From Globodera rostochiensis (lineage: Eukaryota > Nematoda > Chromadorea > Rhabditida > Heteroderidae): 64,000 nucleotides of DNA. Both the position numbers and the translations under genes were made by a program. This document shows, piece by piece, positions 20,225 to 31,900 of the stretch; within the stretch, counting starts at the first letter, position 1; the number at the start of each line of letters is the position of its first letter. Location of the stretch: contig JAEVLN010000013.1 of assembly GCA_018350325.1 (NCBI GenBank), positions 2,384,624-2,448,623 of the forward strand. The letters are read 5' to 3'. The notes under the pieces are model-generated. The model worked only from the letters and a program-made list of their open reading frames with translations. It ran no database searches and was not told where the DNA came from.

Positions 20225-21290
20225 AAAGCTTCAAAAAAGTGCCGTTTTTTTTTAAATTTTGAAATAGTTTCAGAGTTTCAGTTAATTAAAAGATTTTTCT
20301 AATGCGAGTGTGTAGAGTCCGAATTTGACCTCCATTTTGACCAATTTCGAATCCCGGACCCGAATTCGAACAATTTTTGAAAATTCAAAAATTTTGTAAA
20401 ATAATTTTGGCCTCAAATTGTTCAAAAAAACATGAATTCGATCATTAATTGCCTATTCGATGTAATATGTGCATTTCCATCAATTTTGAGCCTTAAATGT
20501 TAATTTTGAAAAAATTTGAATTTTAAAAAGATTGTTCGAATTCGGGTTAGGGGTTCGGAATTGGTCAAAACTAATGGAAAAAATGTCGTTTACCGGTGTA
20601 AAATGTTTTCGGTCGAATCATATACCAATCGGACAGTAAGGTGGAAAATAGCAGCCAATCGTAGAATCCGAATCTGACCTCCGTTTCGATCAATTCCGAA
20701 GCCCGGACCGGAATTCGAACTTTTTTTTTGAAAATGCCATTTTTTCTTAAATTCACCAAATGAAAGGCCGTGTAACGGCCCGCCAACAGCGAGCATGCGA
20801 TGACGGAGCAAGTAGTGGGGCGAGACGGAGGGCGGAGGAAGAAGTCTGACGAGCGCCACTGGGGGGCGAGCGCGCGGGGACCCGCGGAGCGGGCGCGCGC
20901 GAGACACCCAGCCGGGTCACGCGCGGACTTCTTCCGGAGCCCGGAGTCTCGCCCTACCTACTGGCCGCCGTAGTCGAGTGTGCGGTACTTTGGCTGCTAT
21001 TTTCCACCTTATGTTTAACTTTTCGTGCGTTAGGTTTAGAGAGGAGTCGATTGGTATATGAATTGCTCGGTTTCGTTCCAGACCCATATAAGGTAGAAAT
21101 TCCAAAATGGCATTTTCAAAAAAAGTTCGAATTCAGGTCCGGGCTTCGGAATTGGTCAAAACGGAGGCCGGATTCGGATTCTACGACCAGAAAAACCTAT
21201 AGAAACTAGTTTATCTCGACATTGAACACTAAATTTTTTTTTTTTTCAAAAAGGGGGGGAACCATCTAAATAATTACCGAATTTTTTGGC
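20225..21290. repeat. Nested hairpins around a GC-rich unit
   Basis: The arms at about 20650-20755 (TAGAATCCGAATCTGACCTC) are mirrored at about 21105-21185. An inner pair (ATACCAATCGGAC / GTCGATTGGTATATG and GGTGGAAAATAGCAGCCAA with its mirror) is nested around 20610-21065. In the centre lies a strikingly GC-rich unit (20763-20965) also present at 35108-35292. I see no gene and no clean outer duplication. Confidence 0.6.
20763..20965. repeat. GC-rich inverted-repeat unit, copy 1
   Basis: It begins GAAAGGCCGTGTAACGGCCC and contains GGAAGAAGTCTGACGAGCGCC, mirrored by GCGCGGACTTCTTCCGGAG; GGGGCGAGAC is mirrored by GTCTCGCCC. Copy 2 lies at 35108-35292 and lacks about 22 bases near the right arm. 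Both are embedded in AT-rich repeat DNA. Long minus- and plus-strand ORFs across it are by-products of its composition. Confidence 0.75.
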
Positions 21291-21314
21291 GGAAACCACT
21301 TTGAAGAAAGTTAT

Positions 21315-21660
21315 GAGCCCGGGACTGAAGTGTCTTTGGGGACCCAGTTGTCCATTGATTAAAAAATGGGCAAAATCACTTGTATAGGGCTTAAAACACG
21401 CAACGGATCATTAGGCCTAAGCCTAACGAACCCCAAGCCAGGGTGGCTTAGGCCTAAGCCTAACGCGCTCCGAGCCAGGGTGGCTTAGGCCTAAGCCTAA
21501 CGCGCCCCGAGCCAGGGTGGCTTATGCTTAAGTATAACGAACCCCAAGCCAGGGCTTAGGCCTAAGCCTAACGAACTCCTTTTATTTAAAAAAAATCGTT
21601 TTTCCTTAATTCTTAAAAATTTAAACCGGTTCAAAAACCGCTTTAAGTTTTCAGTTTTTA
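21315..21660. repeat. Dispersed repeat pieces and a CTTAGGCCTAAGCCTAACG tandem
   Basis: GAGCCCGGGACTGAAGTG (21327) is one arm of a hairpin family seen complete elsewhere. At about 21410-21575 there are four to five copies of a roughly 50-bp tandem built on CTTAGGCCTAAGCCTAACG and CCCAAGCCAGGGTGG. The same words reappear singly at 40080-40140 and 42515-42575. Confidence 0.65.
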
Positions 21661-21700
21661 CCAGTTCTTCCACTGAGCTACCGGGGCGTCCCATGGGGTG
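21656..21700 (-). other. tRNA-like 5' half (A-box-like)
   Basis: On the minus strand the sequence reads GACGCCCCGGTAGCTCAGTG followed by GAAGAACTGGTAA, which resembles the first half of a tRNA with a D-arm. There is no matching anticodon arm or 3' half, so it is a fragment or the head of a SINE. Confidence 0.4.
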
Positions 21701-22150
21701 GAGACATTTCGTCGGCTAAGCCAAATACGACATTCGTCAACTAAGCCAAAAACGACCTTCGTCGACGCCAAGTTTTTAAATGCGTCTTTTCTAAGGTAAA
21801 AGCATGCGTAGATCACGAATCTGAGCTCGGATTTTGCGAATCTCGAACCGCGAAGCCAAAAACATTTTGTCGAACAAAAGGGCCCCTCCCCCTGCGGTTT
21901 TGGCCAGCTCAATTTGCTTGTAACTTTCTTCATGGTGGTTTCCGGCGCAAATTTGCGAATTCGTACTCAGCTTGACAAGAGTAACCTCAAACAATTGGGT
22001 TCATGAATAAATTATTTTTTACTAGTTCGAAGCTCGGATTCGTGATCTACGTATGCTTTACCCCTATAAAACATGCATTTAAAAATTCGGCGAAATGTCG
22101 CGTCGATGAAGTGTCGTTTTTGGCTTAGTCGACGAAATGTCATCCCGCCC
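21690..22150. repeat. Foldback-like pair with ATTTCGTCGACTAAGCC words
   Basis: About three words of the type ATTTCGTCGGCTAAGCCAAA lie at 21702-21772 and are mirrored by GGCTTAGTCGACGAAATG-type words at 22088-22142. A shared inner arm, CTACGTATGCTTT / AAAGCATGCGTAG, lies between them. The layout is like the other foldbacks with a further array word. I could not settle ends or duplication. Confidence 0.6.
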
Positions 22151-22635
22151 GTCTCATTTGGCTTCTTCTCATGGATCTTGGGCCCCGCCGAGGCGTTTAA
22201 CCGTCCACGTCCAACCAGCGGAATCACTTTCTTCCTTACAAGTTCCATCCATACACACGTAGATTGAGGAGTTATTGCATGTCTAACGCTGGGATAAAGA
22301 GCGGCTTAATGCAAAAGTAATTTTGCGCGATTGGTGCGGTTACTGAGTCGATCAGTAACAGGCGACAATTATCGCTAAGCCAATCAAACGGCTGATCAGA
22401 TGGACGGGTTGTGGGTAACGAGTTGTTTGGAAGGGAAGAGAAGGCAAGAGGGAGAGAGCACGGGAAGCCACACCATCCATCAAGGAATTTGCAAGGGCTG
22501 GTGATGTTGGTGGATTCATCCTAATCCGGTTCACCATTAATTCGATGGAGTCGCCATAAAAGGGTTGGCGATGAAGCTGCCCTTCCAGTCCTTCACTGAA
22601 GGGTGAAGCACTTTCCAGTGCTAGCCCTTCGCGAG
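22151..22635. other. Intergenic DNA without a recognised gene
   Basis: Mixed-composition sequence between the foldback pair and the C-rich array. I see no convincing ORF, RNA gene or repeat border in it. Confidence 0.4.
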
Positions 22636-23790
22636 CGACTCTGTCCCTCCCTTCCCTGTTCCTTCTCCCCTTCCTCCCCTTGTGTCCCTTCCTCCTCCTT
22701 GTGTCCCTCCCTCCCTCCCCCTTGTGTCCCTTCTCTCCCCCCCCCCTTGTGTCCCTTCTCCCCTTCCTCCCCTTGTGTCCCTTCCTCCTCCTTGTGTCCC
22801 TCCCCCCCTCCCCCTTGTGTCCCTTCTCCCCCCCCCCCTTGTGTCCCTTCTCCCCTTCCTCCCCTTGTGTCCCTTCCCTCCTCCTTGTGTCCCTCCCCCC
22901 CTCCCCCTTGTGTCCCTTCTCCCCCCCCCTGTGTCCCTTCTCCCCTTCCTCCCCGTGTGTCCCTCCCCCCCTCCCCCTTGTGCCCCCCCTGTGTCCCTTC
23001 TCCCCCCCCCCCTTTGTGTCCCTTCCCCCCCCCCCGTGTCCCTTCTTCCCCCCCCCCTGTGTCCCTTCCCCCCCCCTTGTGTCCCTTCCGCCCCCCCTTG
23101 TGTCCCTCTCCCCCCCCCCCTTGTGTCCCTTCTCCCCCCCCCCTTATGTCCCTTCCCCCCCCCCTTTGTCCCTTCCCCCCCCCCCCCCCCCCTTATGTCC
23201 CTTCCCCCCCCCCTTGTGTCCCTTCCCCCCCCCCTTGTGTCCCTTCCCCCCCCCCTTGTGTCCCTTCTCCCCCCCCCCCCCTTGGTCCCTTCCCCCCCCC
23301 CCTTGTGTCCCTTCTCTCCTCCCCCACCCCTTGTGTCCCTTCTCCTCCCCCCCCTTGTGTCCCTTCTCCCTCCCCCCCCCTTGTGTCCCTTCTCCCTCCC
23401 CCCCTTGTGTCCCTTCTCCCTCCCCCCCCCCTTGTGTCCCTTCCCCCCCCCCTTGTGTCCCTCTCCCCCCCCCCTTGTGTCCCTTCCCCCCCCCCCCCCT
23501 TGTGTCCCTTCTCCCCCCCCCCTTGTGTCCCTTCCCCCCCCCCCTTGTGTCCCTTCTCTCCTCCCCCACCCCTTGTGTCCTTCTCCCTCCCCCCCCTTGT
23601 GTCCCTTCTCCCTCCCCCCCCCTTGTGTCCCTTCCCCCCCTTGTGTCCCTTCTCCCTCCCCCCCTGTGTCCCTTCTTCCCCCCAGCCCCTGTGTCCCTCT
23701 TCCCCCCAGCCCCTGTGTCCCTTCTTCCCCCCCCTGTGTCCCTCCCCCCCCTATGTCCTTCTTCCCCCCAGCCCCTTGTATTTCCCCATT
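22636..23790. repeat. C-rich minisatellite upstream of the collagen gene
   Basis: About 1.15 kb of a word TTGTGTCCCTT followed by a C-run of variable length (about 6-16, often broken by T). It appears more than 50 times, all in one orientation. At the left the runs contain CTCCCC and TCCTCC variants; the central and right parts are purer. It ends about 140 bp before the collagen start codon. All three plus frames and one minus frame are open across it because the unit has no stops; these are not genes. Confidence 0.9.
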
Positions 23791-23930
23791 AGTTGACATC
23801 CCGGCATTGCAGAGGCGAGAAGGCCAACACCGACCGAATTGTCCTTCAGGCTCTCGATCATCGTCCCGCCTTTCCAGCTGCGTCGTCCGACTGACCCTCC
23901 GTCCGTCGTCTGTCCGCCGCCTTCTAGCCA

Positions 23931-25426
23931 ATGGACTCCCAGCAGTGTCCCCTGAAAGAGACCGATGAGCACCGTCAGATGCGTCGCATCGCTTTCGTTG
24001 CGGTTGTTGTATCAACGGTGAGCCCACGGAGCAGGAACATAAAGGAAATTATTCATCAGGTGGCCGTGATTGCTTCTGTCGTTACGTTGCCAATGCTCTA
24101 CAACTACGTCCAATCCTTCCAAAGTCATCTGATGGTTGAGACGGATTATTGCAAGGTCGGTTCCCACTTTTGAAGTTAAAACTGGTTAACTCAATTTGAA
24201 GGCCCGCGCCCGTGACATGTGGCTGGAGATGACCGCCCTCCAGATTGGTAAGGGACACGTGAACCGCATCAAGCGTGGCTGGTTGTTTGGCCAATGGGTT
24301 CCCGAGAGCAGTGCGGATGCGTACGCTGCAGGTAAGCCATTCGGGAGGAGTCTTTCACATGGACGTCTTTGTATTTGGCTCCAATTATTAGGAGGAGGGC
24401 CGTCCGGCGGTGCGCCTTCGGGAGGCGCCCCAACGGCCGCTTCCGCGCCCGTCGGTGCTGTGCCCGCTGGCCCCACCGCCGCTGTGTCTTCCGGTCCGGC
24501 TCAACCGGCCGGTGGACAATACGGACAAGCAGCCGCCGGGTACCAGCCTGTCCAAGCTCCCGAGGCATCTCCAGTCTGCTGTGGGTGTACCAAGACTGTT
24601 TCACTCACTTGAACCATGAAACATTTAAGGCACTTGTCACCAGGGCCCGCCTGGAACAATTGGACCGGAAGGAGCCCCCGGATCGGATGGTGAAGATGGT
24701 CACCATGGAAAGGACGGAGCCCCCGGAAGGGACGCGCAGTCAATCCCCGCCCCACTTGAAGAGCCTTGCATCGTGAGCACTTCAACTTAAACATCGTATA
24801 AATAACATGTGGAACAGATTTGCCCGCCTGGACCAGCTGGCCCTCAAGGACCCGCTGGGCCCAAAGGACCCCCGGGACCGAAGGGAAGTCCCGGAGAACC
24901 GCCGAAGGATGGAGTGCCGGGAGAACAGGGAATGCAGGGTCAGCCAGGACCGGTCGGGCGCCCCGGCCGTGAGGGCCCCCGGGGAGCACCCGGCCAACCC
25001 GGACGACTTATTCCTGTTCCTGGACCACAAGGTACATATGACGCAAATGTGTTTGTATATAAATTTATGTGTTCAAGGACCTGCTGGGCCTCCCGGCTCT
25101 CCTGGAGAACAGGGGTTGGTATCGGACGGATTGCACCTTTATCTCATTTATTTAGACCCAAAGGACAGCGCGGACCTGACGGACAATCCTTTGAAGGTCC
25201 TCCCGGACCTCCAGGAGATGCTGGCCGCCCCGGTCGAGAGGGACGTCCCGGAGGATCAGTAAGAGCGACCAACGCATTTCCATCACTAAACATTCAAATA
25301 ACCAAGGGACCCTCTGGACCTCCAGGCCAAGATGGTGAGAAAGGAAGCTGCGATCACTGTCCCGAGCCGCGCACCCCGCCGGGATACTTTGTCGAGGCAG
25401 GCAAAAGTGGCGGTCATTACCATTGA
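23931..25426 (+). CDS. Nematode cuticle collagen, multi-exon
   Basis: Cuticle collagens are secreted, cleaved and cross-linked to form the nematode exoskeleton. The ATG at 23931 begins [20 protein letters not shown]. Exon 1 ends at 24018 (GTGAGC) and exon 2 (24060-24156) completes a signal-anchor ([19 protein letters not shown]), the Col_cuticle_N domain. Exon 3 has NRIKRGW, a subtilisin-type (BLI-4-like) cleavage site. A Gly/Ala/Pro-rich linker with PVCC follows. Gly-X-Y blocks lie in exons from about 24640 ([16 protein letters not shown]), 24815-25030 ([16 protein letters not shown]), 25080-25110, 25160-25258 and 25305-25345. The protein ends with [15 protein letters not shown] and a short tail to the stop at 25424-25426. 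Paired Cys flank the triple helix as usual. Complete; about 320 residues by my estimate. Confidence 0.9.
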
Positions 25427-26800
25427 GCATGGACTCCGTGGCGTTTTCCCTCTTCACTTCGACCAGCGACCGACCACTACTTACTCCTCCTTCATCCTTT
25501 TCTCCGTCCACCCCTAAGGCATTCAAAATCGGATCAGTTACGCCTTAATCATCGCATCTCGAGTCTCTTCCACTTTGATCGTCCCCCAACATCGAACCCA
25601 TCTTGAACCTCTCTTCCGTGTGCCCCTCCTCCTCCTCTCCTCCACGGGTGTCCGTCTTCCGCTTTCTTCCGGGTGTGTCTCTTCATCCTCCACCCATCCG
25701 GTCTTCCGCCACCTCTCTCTCTCTTATCGCCGTTGTTCGTCTCCATGGAAAGCGTCGTGCTCATTGTGTGTTGTGAGTGATCTGTAATGATCACCATCAT
25801 CATTTCATCGTCGTCGTCGTCGTCGTCTTCACACAAAATCGCCGTCACATCCTCGGAACAACAAATTCAAAAACTCCAACCATTGAAAGAATGTGCCATA
25901 TCACTCATTCATCAGTAAATCCCCTTTCGTTTTACTCTTTTCCACCATAAAACGAATTCATTTTGCACACGAAGAGAGGAAATAAAAAATAACGAAAAGC
26001 GTTGTGTTTATTGTAATAAATGTGTGACAGACAACTCATCAACAAATGCATAAATTCATTGGAAACCCGGGGGGGGGGGGTGAAAAGCAAATACAAGTTA
26101 AGAAACATCCCCGGGGGGGGGGGGGGACAGCGATGAATCGTTGGAGATTCGCGGCTTGTAAACCTCTGATCAGAGCCAAATTTTGATATCATCGGCGCGT
26201 GAGCAATCTGCCGTTTTTCGTGTGTTTTCCGTTCCCTTCTCGGGCAATCAAAATTGCCCGGTTGTTGACCTTAAGGAATGGAGCGTAAGTCTCAGCGACA
26301 AGTCTGTGAATGAACACCCCGAAAAGCATGTAGCTGGGCGACCTTCGCACAATAGTATAAGCGGCATCGAATTCGACATCCTCAGAGGGAGGGAGAGGCA
26401 TTATTATTACTTACGTAAAGAGATTAATTAGTTAGATTTCGCCGAAATGTCCAATTATACACTCAAAATGGGTAAAAACACTCACGAGTATTCCCACCAT
26501 CCACGCACCGCCGAACCGACTCTCCATTGCCTACATATATTTAATTAAGCTTGTAAAGTAAATGAGTGGGGATGGAGGGGAGGGGAGGGGGGGGGGAGTT
26601 TATGATCTCCCACGATTGCCTTGGATTCTAGCACAATCCCTTGTTCATCGCCATTCTCACCTCCCCAATGTAATTGGATTCATCTCCCGTCGTGGGCCAT
26701 GTGCCTGAGAAAACGTCAAGGATAGCCTTTCTTGCAGTCATCTCCATTTGGTCATTTGTCCCAAAGTCGGCCAGTAGTTCAATTTTAAGCGAAATCTGAC
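25427..26800. other. 3' flank of the collagen gene, no further gene recognised
   Basis: A (CGT)n run (about 25808-25830) and two poly-G tracts in CCCGGGGGGGGGG context (26065-26080 and 26110-26126) are visible. A minus-strand ORF at 26189-26401 has a protein-like composition (YMLFGVFIHRLVAETYAPF) but I recognise no family and no partner exons. Confidence 0.4.
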
Positions 26801-26809
26801 GCCATACCG

Positions 26810-26945
26810 GGACACTGTATGGAAGGGAAATTACGGTATGGATGGAATGGAAATTACGGTATGGAATGGAAGGGAAATTACGGTATGGATGGAATGGAAA
26901 TTACGGTATGGATGGAATGGAATGTAAGAGAATTACGGAAAGGAG
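26810..26945. repeat. Short minisatellite (GGAAATTACGGTATGGATGG)
   Basis: Four to five imperfect tandem copies of GGAAATTACGGTATGGATGGAA-type units of about 27-36 bp. Non-coding. Confidence 0.8.
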
Positions 26946-27303
26946 TGAATGTTGAAGTTTGTCAAATAATGCAAAAATAATCACAACCCCAACTTACGTT
27001 TGCGGCTTTCCCCATGTGGGAGAGAAGCGATTGTAAATGGCGCATTGGACAGAAGAAAAAAGGAGCGGAAGTAAAAGTGGGAGAGGATGGAGGGGAGGGA
27101 ATGATAGGGAGGCAATCGGCGAGTGTCCAGCAAGGGGAGGGGGAGCAAAAAGCATGGGAGAAGATGGCGGAATGGGTAAATATTAAGAATAAATTGGGAG
27201 ACCAAACCGACGAAGGGAAAAGTGCAATTTAATTTAATTCGCAATTTCGATTTCGTCTTTGACCCACCCGAGTGATTTAGTTTGATCACTTGCCTGTAAT
27301 CGT

Positions 27304-27530
27304 TGGGAGGGAGGGAGGGAGGGAGGGAGGGAGGGGGGGAGGGGGGGGGGGAGGAGGGAGGGAGGGAGGGAGGGAGGGAGGGGGGGAGGGGGGGGGGAGG
27401 GAGGGAGGGAGGGGGGAGGGAGGGGGGGAGGGGGGGGGGGAGGGAGGGAGGGAGGGAGGGAGGGAGGGAGGGGGGAGGGGGGGGGGGGGAGGGAGGGAGG
27501 GAGGGAGGGAGGGAGGGGGGGGGGGGGGAC
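27304..27530. repeat. GGGA/G-run simple repeat
   Basis: About 225 bp of (GGGA)n interrupted by longer G-runs, strictly G-rich on the plus strand. ORFs in all frames here are artefacts of composition. The sequence has many G-tracts of three or more and could form quadruplexes. Confidence 0.9.
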
Positions 27531-28686
27531 CCTTGCCTCGTAATCGTTGAGAGGGGGGAGGGCAAAAACAGTCAAAGGCCGTCCGTCTACCGAACAAAGC
27601 CCCTCAAATCTGTCCATGCCTCCCGTCGAAGTCTTTATTTTGTTCTCCTCTCTCAACAAACTTTCACAACCCAAAAAGTGAACTTCCCCTCCCCCCTTAT
27701 CTATATAAAAACGAACGCGTCTGCCGATTGCCCTTTTTATTGTTAAATGCGCGGAAAGTCGTGATGAAAATTAGTTTAGTTCGCCAACCACCGACAAAAT
27801 TTCCTTTTTTTTTTTAAAAAAATCAGACTCCCACATAAAAAGATTGAGCTGCTACAAAAATTACGAACAAATAAAGAAACAAACATTTTCCCGGCATCTC
27901 CGATCGATCGGCTATAAACTTTGAACTCGATAGACTTGGCAGAACTTACGTTTCTTTTATGAGGGCGGTTGTTGCAGACCATCTTTTACCTATAGAGTTG
28001 GTCGGAATCGGCATTAACCGGGATTGAAAATGGGAAATTTTTTTTCGGTAATTGTCTGGTAAAATAAATTTTTTCTTTATTACTAAAAATATCTTCCTCG
28101 TTGTCTTCAACTTCAATCGCCTCCTCATCCATCAATCAATTTTTTTGAGATTCTGATTAACTGGGGACGGCGGTGCCGATAGGTCGGAAAAATTTTCATG
28201 AAGATTGAACTCCAAAAATTAGAATATTGCAAAACAAAAGGCCCACTAGGTTTGTTGATTTCGTCCAGCTAAAAAATGAATAAAAAACTTCTGAATTGTC
28301 ATCTAAAATATTTTTTTCAAAATGGAAAAAATGTAAAGAATTTTCAGAATTGTTACGACCACCGAAATATTTAGAAAAGTCGGCTAAATGGTTTTTACAC
28401 AGTCGGGGATTTGATCCACCACCCAGCTACACTTAAACTGCCTCCACCACTCACCACAAACCATAACCGAACTGTCGGGATTACAATTTTCTGAAAACCG
28501 GGATCGGGATTCCAAAAACTGGGATCCCGATCCCGACTTCGAACGATTTTTTTAAATTCAAAAATTTTCAAAAAACAATTTTAGCCACATAAGTGACTAT
28601 TTTGGGCTTTTTCGGAAAATTCCTTAAGAAAAATGTCAATGAATTTTGATTATAAATATCGCGCAAATTTTTTTGACCAGTTACAC
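27531..28686. other. Transposon relics with a short acidic ORF
   Basis: On the minus strand, near 28125 down to about 27990, an ATG opens an acidic peptide (MDEEAIEVEDNEEDIFSN...). It ends at a GTAAAAG donor-like site. Nearly the same DNA (ATCTTCCTCATTGTCTTTAA) flanks the element at 42118-45205, inside the larger element at 41989-45829, so this is probably a repeat-borne exon. CCGGGATCGGGATTCC words around 28495-28550 resemble the ends of that larger element. A tRNA-like piece (minus strand, about 28395-28465) ends in GGATCAAATCCCCGA. Confidence 0.4.
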
Positions 28687-28922
28687 CAGAGGTCGTATCT
28701 GTCCTTATTTATAAGATTTGTCCTTATTTGAGTGGTGCCCGTCTTATAAATTAAAAATGTCCTTATTTGTAAGATTTGTCCTTATTTCAGGCTTTCGTCC
28801 TTATTTTCGAATTTTGATTTTTAGCCTCCCCCAATGAAAAATTGCAAAATTCTGCAGGGTTAAAACACTACAGTATTTTTAAAATTTTGGTTGAAAATCT
28901 CTTAACAAAATTGGGTAAATTT

Positions 28923-31900
28923 TAGTGATGCACGAGAGTCTCGGTCTCGAGTCTCGACTCGAGAAAAGTCTCGGGTTTTTTGGGTCTCGGTCTCGAGTCT
29001 CGGGTACTTGGTCTCGAAAATCGAGACCTTTTTGCACTGGTAAAGATGCCATTTTGGTGAGAAATCATTAAAGAACTAGCGGTTTAGGTGCGCCTAACGG
29101 CGCACCAACCGCTAGAAGTACGGATATGTTATGAACAGATTTGATTGAAATACTTCAAAGCTTTTTATCCTTGGAATTTTTTGACATTTTTCCCTTTGTG
29201 ACACTTTTTCCTCTTGGCGTTTTAACCTATTGACATTTTCAACTTTTAGCTTTACCCACTTATGGCACATTCCCCCTTTTTACTTTCCCCGCTTTTGGCT
29301 TTTCCCTAGTGGCATTTTCACTTTGGGCACTTTTCCCTTTGATTTCCCTTCTGAAACTTCTTCCTCTTTTGCTTTCCCCTTTGGCATTTTCCCGGCTTTT
29401 GGCTTTTCCGCCGTGGCATTTCACCTTTTGGCATCCTAGTCTTATGGCACTTTTCACTCTAGATTTTTCCTTTTAGCACTGTTCCCTCTTGACATTATCT
29501 CCCTTTTTACCTTTTTCCCCTTTAGGCACTGTTCCCTTTTGGCATTTTGCTTTTTGGCACTTTTGCCGCTTGGCAATTTTCAACTTGGCACGCACTATTC
29601 CTCTTGGCATTTTCTTTCTTTTTCCTTTTGACACTTTTCCCTTTTGGCATTTTTCTCGCTTGGAACTTTTCCCCGCATTTGGCTTTTCCCCCTTGGCATT
29701 TCACCTTTTGGCACTTTTCGTTTTGGCATTTTCATCTTATAGCACTTTTCCCTCTGGATTTTCCGTTTTGGCTCTTTTTCCGCTTGGCACTGTTTCCTCT
29801 TGGCATATTCTCTCTTTTTTCCCCTTTTGACACTTTTCCTTTTGGCATTTTCCTTTTTGGCACTTTTCCCGCTTGGCACTTTTCCCTCTTGACATTTTCT
29901 CCCTTTTTACCTTTTTCCCCTTTGGGCACTTTTCCCTTTTGCCATTTTCCTTTTTGGCACTTTTGCCGCATTCTTCTTGGCATTTTCTCTCTTTTCCCTT
30001 TTGGCACTTTTTCCTTTTGTCATTTTCCTTTTGGCACTTTTCCATTTTGACATTTTCCCTTTTGGCACTGTTCCCTCTTGATATTTTCTCCTTTTTTACC
30101 CTTTCACCTTTAAGCACTATTTCCTTTTGGCATTTTCGCTTTTGGCACTTTCTCTCTTGGCACTGTTTCCTCCTGGCATTTTTTCTCTTTTTCCCTTTTG
30201 ACACTTTTTCCTTTTGGCACTTTTCCCGCTAGGCATTTTCCCCACATTTGGCTTTTCCCCGTGGCATTTCACCTTTTTGCTTTTGGCATTTTTATCTTGT
30301 GGCACTTTTCACTCTTGATTTTCCCATTTTCCCCTTTTGCACCGTTCTCTCTTGGCATTTTGCCTTTTGGCACTTTTTTATTTTGACATTTTCCCTTTTG
30401 GCACTGTTCCCTCTTGGCATTTTCTCCCTTTTTCCCCTTTGGGCACTTTTCCCTTTTGGCATTTTCATCTTACGGCATTTTTCACTCTTGATTTTCCCTT
30501 TTTCCCCTTTTGCACCGTCCCCTCTTGGCATTTTCTCCCTTTTTCCCCTTTGGGCACTTTTCCCTTTTGGCATTTTGCCTTTTGGCAATTTTCCCTCTTG
30601 GCACTGTTCCTCTTGGCATTTTCTCTCTTTTGGCACTTTTACCTTTTGGCTTTTCCCCCTTGGCATTTCACCTTTTGGCACTTTTCGTTTTGGCATTTTC
30701 ATCTTATAGCACTTTTCCCTCTGGATTTTCCGTTTTGGCTCTTTTTCCGCTTGGCACTGTTTCCTCTTGGCATATTCTCTCTTTTTTCCCCTTTTGACAC
30801 TTTTCCTTTTGGCATTTTCCTTTTTGGCACTTTTCCCGCTTGGCACTTTTCCCTCTTGACATTTTCTCCCTTTTTACCTTTTTCCCCTTTGGGCACTTTT
30901 CCCTTTTGCCATTTTCCTTTTTGGCACTTTTGCCGCATTCTTCTTGGCATTTTCTCTCTTTTCCCTTTTGGCACTTTTTCCTTTTGTCATTTTCCTTTTG
31001 GCACTTTTCCATTTTGACATTTTCCCTTTTGGCACTGTTCCCTCTTGATATTTTCTCCTTTTTTACCCTTTCACCTTTAAGCACTATTTCCTTTTGGCAT
31101 TTTCGCTTTTGGCACTTTCTCTCTTGGCACTGTTTCCTCCTGGCATTTTTTCTCTTTTTCCCTTTTGACACTTTTTCCTTTTGGCACTTTTCCCGCTAGG
31201 CATTTTCCCCACATTTGGCTTTTCCCCGTGGCATTTCACCTTTTTGCTTTTGGCATTTTTATCTTGTGGCACTTTTCACTCTTGATTTTCCCATTTTCCC
31301 CTTTTGCACCGTTCTCTCTTGGCATTTTGCCTTTTGGCACTTTTTTATTTTGACATTTTCCCTTTTGGCACTGTTCCCTCTTGGCATTTTCTCCCTTTTT
31401 CCCCTTTGGCACTTTTCCCTTTTGGCATTTTGCCTTTTGGCAATTTTCCCTCTTGGCACTGTTCCTCTTGGCATTTTCTCTCTTTTGGCACTTTTACCTT
31501 TTGGCTTTTGCCTTTTGTCACTTTCCCTCTAGGCACTATTCCTCTCGGCATTTTCTCTCTTTTTCCCTTTTGGCACTTTTCCCGCTCGGCACTTATTTTT
31601 GCACTGGTTTTCCTTTTTATCTTTATTAAAAAGTTTTTTAACAAAATTTATTTTGCTTTTAAAAAAATTAAAAAATGAATTTAAAACATGTTTAGGTAGT
31701 TCTATTTTAATTAATTGAAAAAAATTTTGAATTCGGGATTTGAACCAACACATTATTCTAGTCCCCCCAGTGAAATGAATTTTTCTTCATTTAAATTGAT
31801 AATTAGATACTCTTTTTTACTGAATCTTAGTCAAACAACAAAAAAACATCACGCAGTAAACCTTATAAAAAGGCGATCTTTTTTTTGCAAATTTTTATGC

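Noticed and set aside
20571..21105. Arg-rich ORFs over the GC-rich unit
   Set aside because: They change frame between the two copies (20763 and 35108), as expected for non-coding repeat DNA.
22603..24027. Long Pro-rich plus-strand frames (370-428 codons) and a 468-codon Gly-rich minus-strand frame
   Set aside because: They read the C-run minisatellite in all frames at once; the unit simply lacks stop codons. No conserved domain or splice context.
26183..26431. Overlapping plus (82 codons) and minus (70 codons) frames as a gene
   Set aside because: The minus frame has a natural-looking composition but I found no homology, splice partners or start context; left as unresolved.
27234..27746. 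Gly/Arg and Pro/Ser-rich frames on both strands
   Set aside because: Products of the GGGA simple repeat.
29230..31678. Many Phe/Trp/His-rich plus frames and Lys-rich minus frames
   Set aside because: Low-complexity translation of the TTTTGGCA array, duplicated at 967-bp offset; not genes.
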